Assembly (NCBI RefSeq): GCF_048128805.1
Contig: NC_136016.1
Coordinates: 5,718,001-5,782,000 of the forward strand
DNA: 64,000 nucleotides
Source of the DNA: Centroberyx gerrardi
Lineage: Eukaryota; Chordata; Actinopteri; Beryciformes; Berycidae
Direction of reading: 5' to 3'
In this document: positions 63,465-64,000 of the stretch, piece after piece
Numbering within the stretch: position 1 is the stretch's first letter
How the letters are laid out: the number at the start of each line of letters is the position of its first letter
The notes under the pieces: generated by a model
What the model was told of the DNA's origin: nothing
Seen by the model: the letters and a program-made list of their open reading frames with translations, nothing else
Database searches by the model: none
Translations under genes and position numbers: made by a program

Positions 63465-64000
63465 GCTAATGACTTAAGGGACTTTATATGGGCCGTGTTT
63501 AAATTGTGGGGCTGTTTGGGGTGATTCCAGATCAACAGATAAATGAAAATTGGAAGAAGAAAAAAAGATCTTGAAAATGAAGTAACATACTGTAAATTTT
63601 CACTTCTGAAATCTGACTAATTTTGCTGTAGTGTTTCAGAATTGTGCATAATTAAAATTCTATTAACCAGGTAACTTATTCGCCTTTCCCATTTAACCCC
63701 TTACATGGAATATAAAGCCTGGATTGACTAAAACTAATCTCATCGGCGGTGACCAGTGTATTGGTCTCTGCTACTGTAGTGCAGGTAATGTGATTCTGTC
63801 TTTGAGCAGATTGTCTGAACCACAGCATCCTCTGCTGTTGGCTCCAGGAAGGAGAGAGTGATCTGAATAAAATCTGCTGTCCACATACAGCTGTTAACAC
63901 ACCAGACTAGATATTAATAAGAAATGTCAGGGTTGGAAATAATTAGTTGAGATGTTTTGTAAACCTAAGTGTAGCTGCACTGTTGTGTAGTGTGGTGCAG

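Overview
This is a vertebrate genomic window, almost certainly from a ray-finned (teleost) fish. It has long introns with GT-AG boundaries, many CA/TG microsatellites, tRNA-derived SINE-like repeats and hAT-type miniature transposons. The three protein genes read as a Radil-type Rap1 effector, ABCC3 (MRP3) and WFIKKN2. No species is assigned. There are no bacterial, viral or CRISPR features.

Layout. (1) About 285-7044, minus strand: the 5' two thirds of a radil-like gene. Seven coding exons join in frame into 634 residues (start, RA domain, Ser/Arg/Glu-rich linker, FHA domain, start of the DIL region), and the gene runs off the left edge. (2) About 7.1-10.6 kb: a divergent intergenic region full of repeats, ending in a CpG-rich block. 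(3) 10929-51215, plus strand: a complete abcc3 gene with 31 exon positions. The coding frame holds at every junction and gives 1546 residues with both NBDs intact. Intron 1 is 12 kb. (4) About 51.2-57 kb: abcc3 3' UTR and AT-rich spacer. (5) 57220-59227, plus strand: a two-exon wfikkn2 gene of 576 residues, with an upstream TATA box and a 3' UTR ending near 60.24 kb. (6) 60.24-64 kb: no gene seen; a second copy of a 3' UTR segment, a 25-base C run, a SINE and a foldback MITE.

The most interesting feature is inside abcc3. Exon position 23 exists twice in tandem, 23a at 41396-41706 and 23b at 43346-43659. Both encode the same segment (TM13, the cytoplasmic coupling loop, TM14 and TM15). They are about 37% identical by my count, have the same splice phases and keep open frames. 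Including both or skipping both shifts the frame into a stop, so only one-or-the-other splicing gives a full transporter. 23a looks like ordinary ABCC3. 23b differs at TM14 positions known in human MRP1 to set substrate range. This predicts two pump isoforms from one gene.

The genes do not form an operon-like unit. radil-like acts in Rap1-dependent adhesion, abcc3 exports organic anions and conjugates, and wfikkn2 is a secreted antagonist of myostatin/GDF11. To my knowledge ABCC3 and WFIKKN2 are also neighbours in human 17q21, while RADIL is on human chromosome 7. The radil-like gene here may therefore be an ohnolog that mammals lost.
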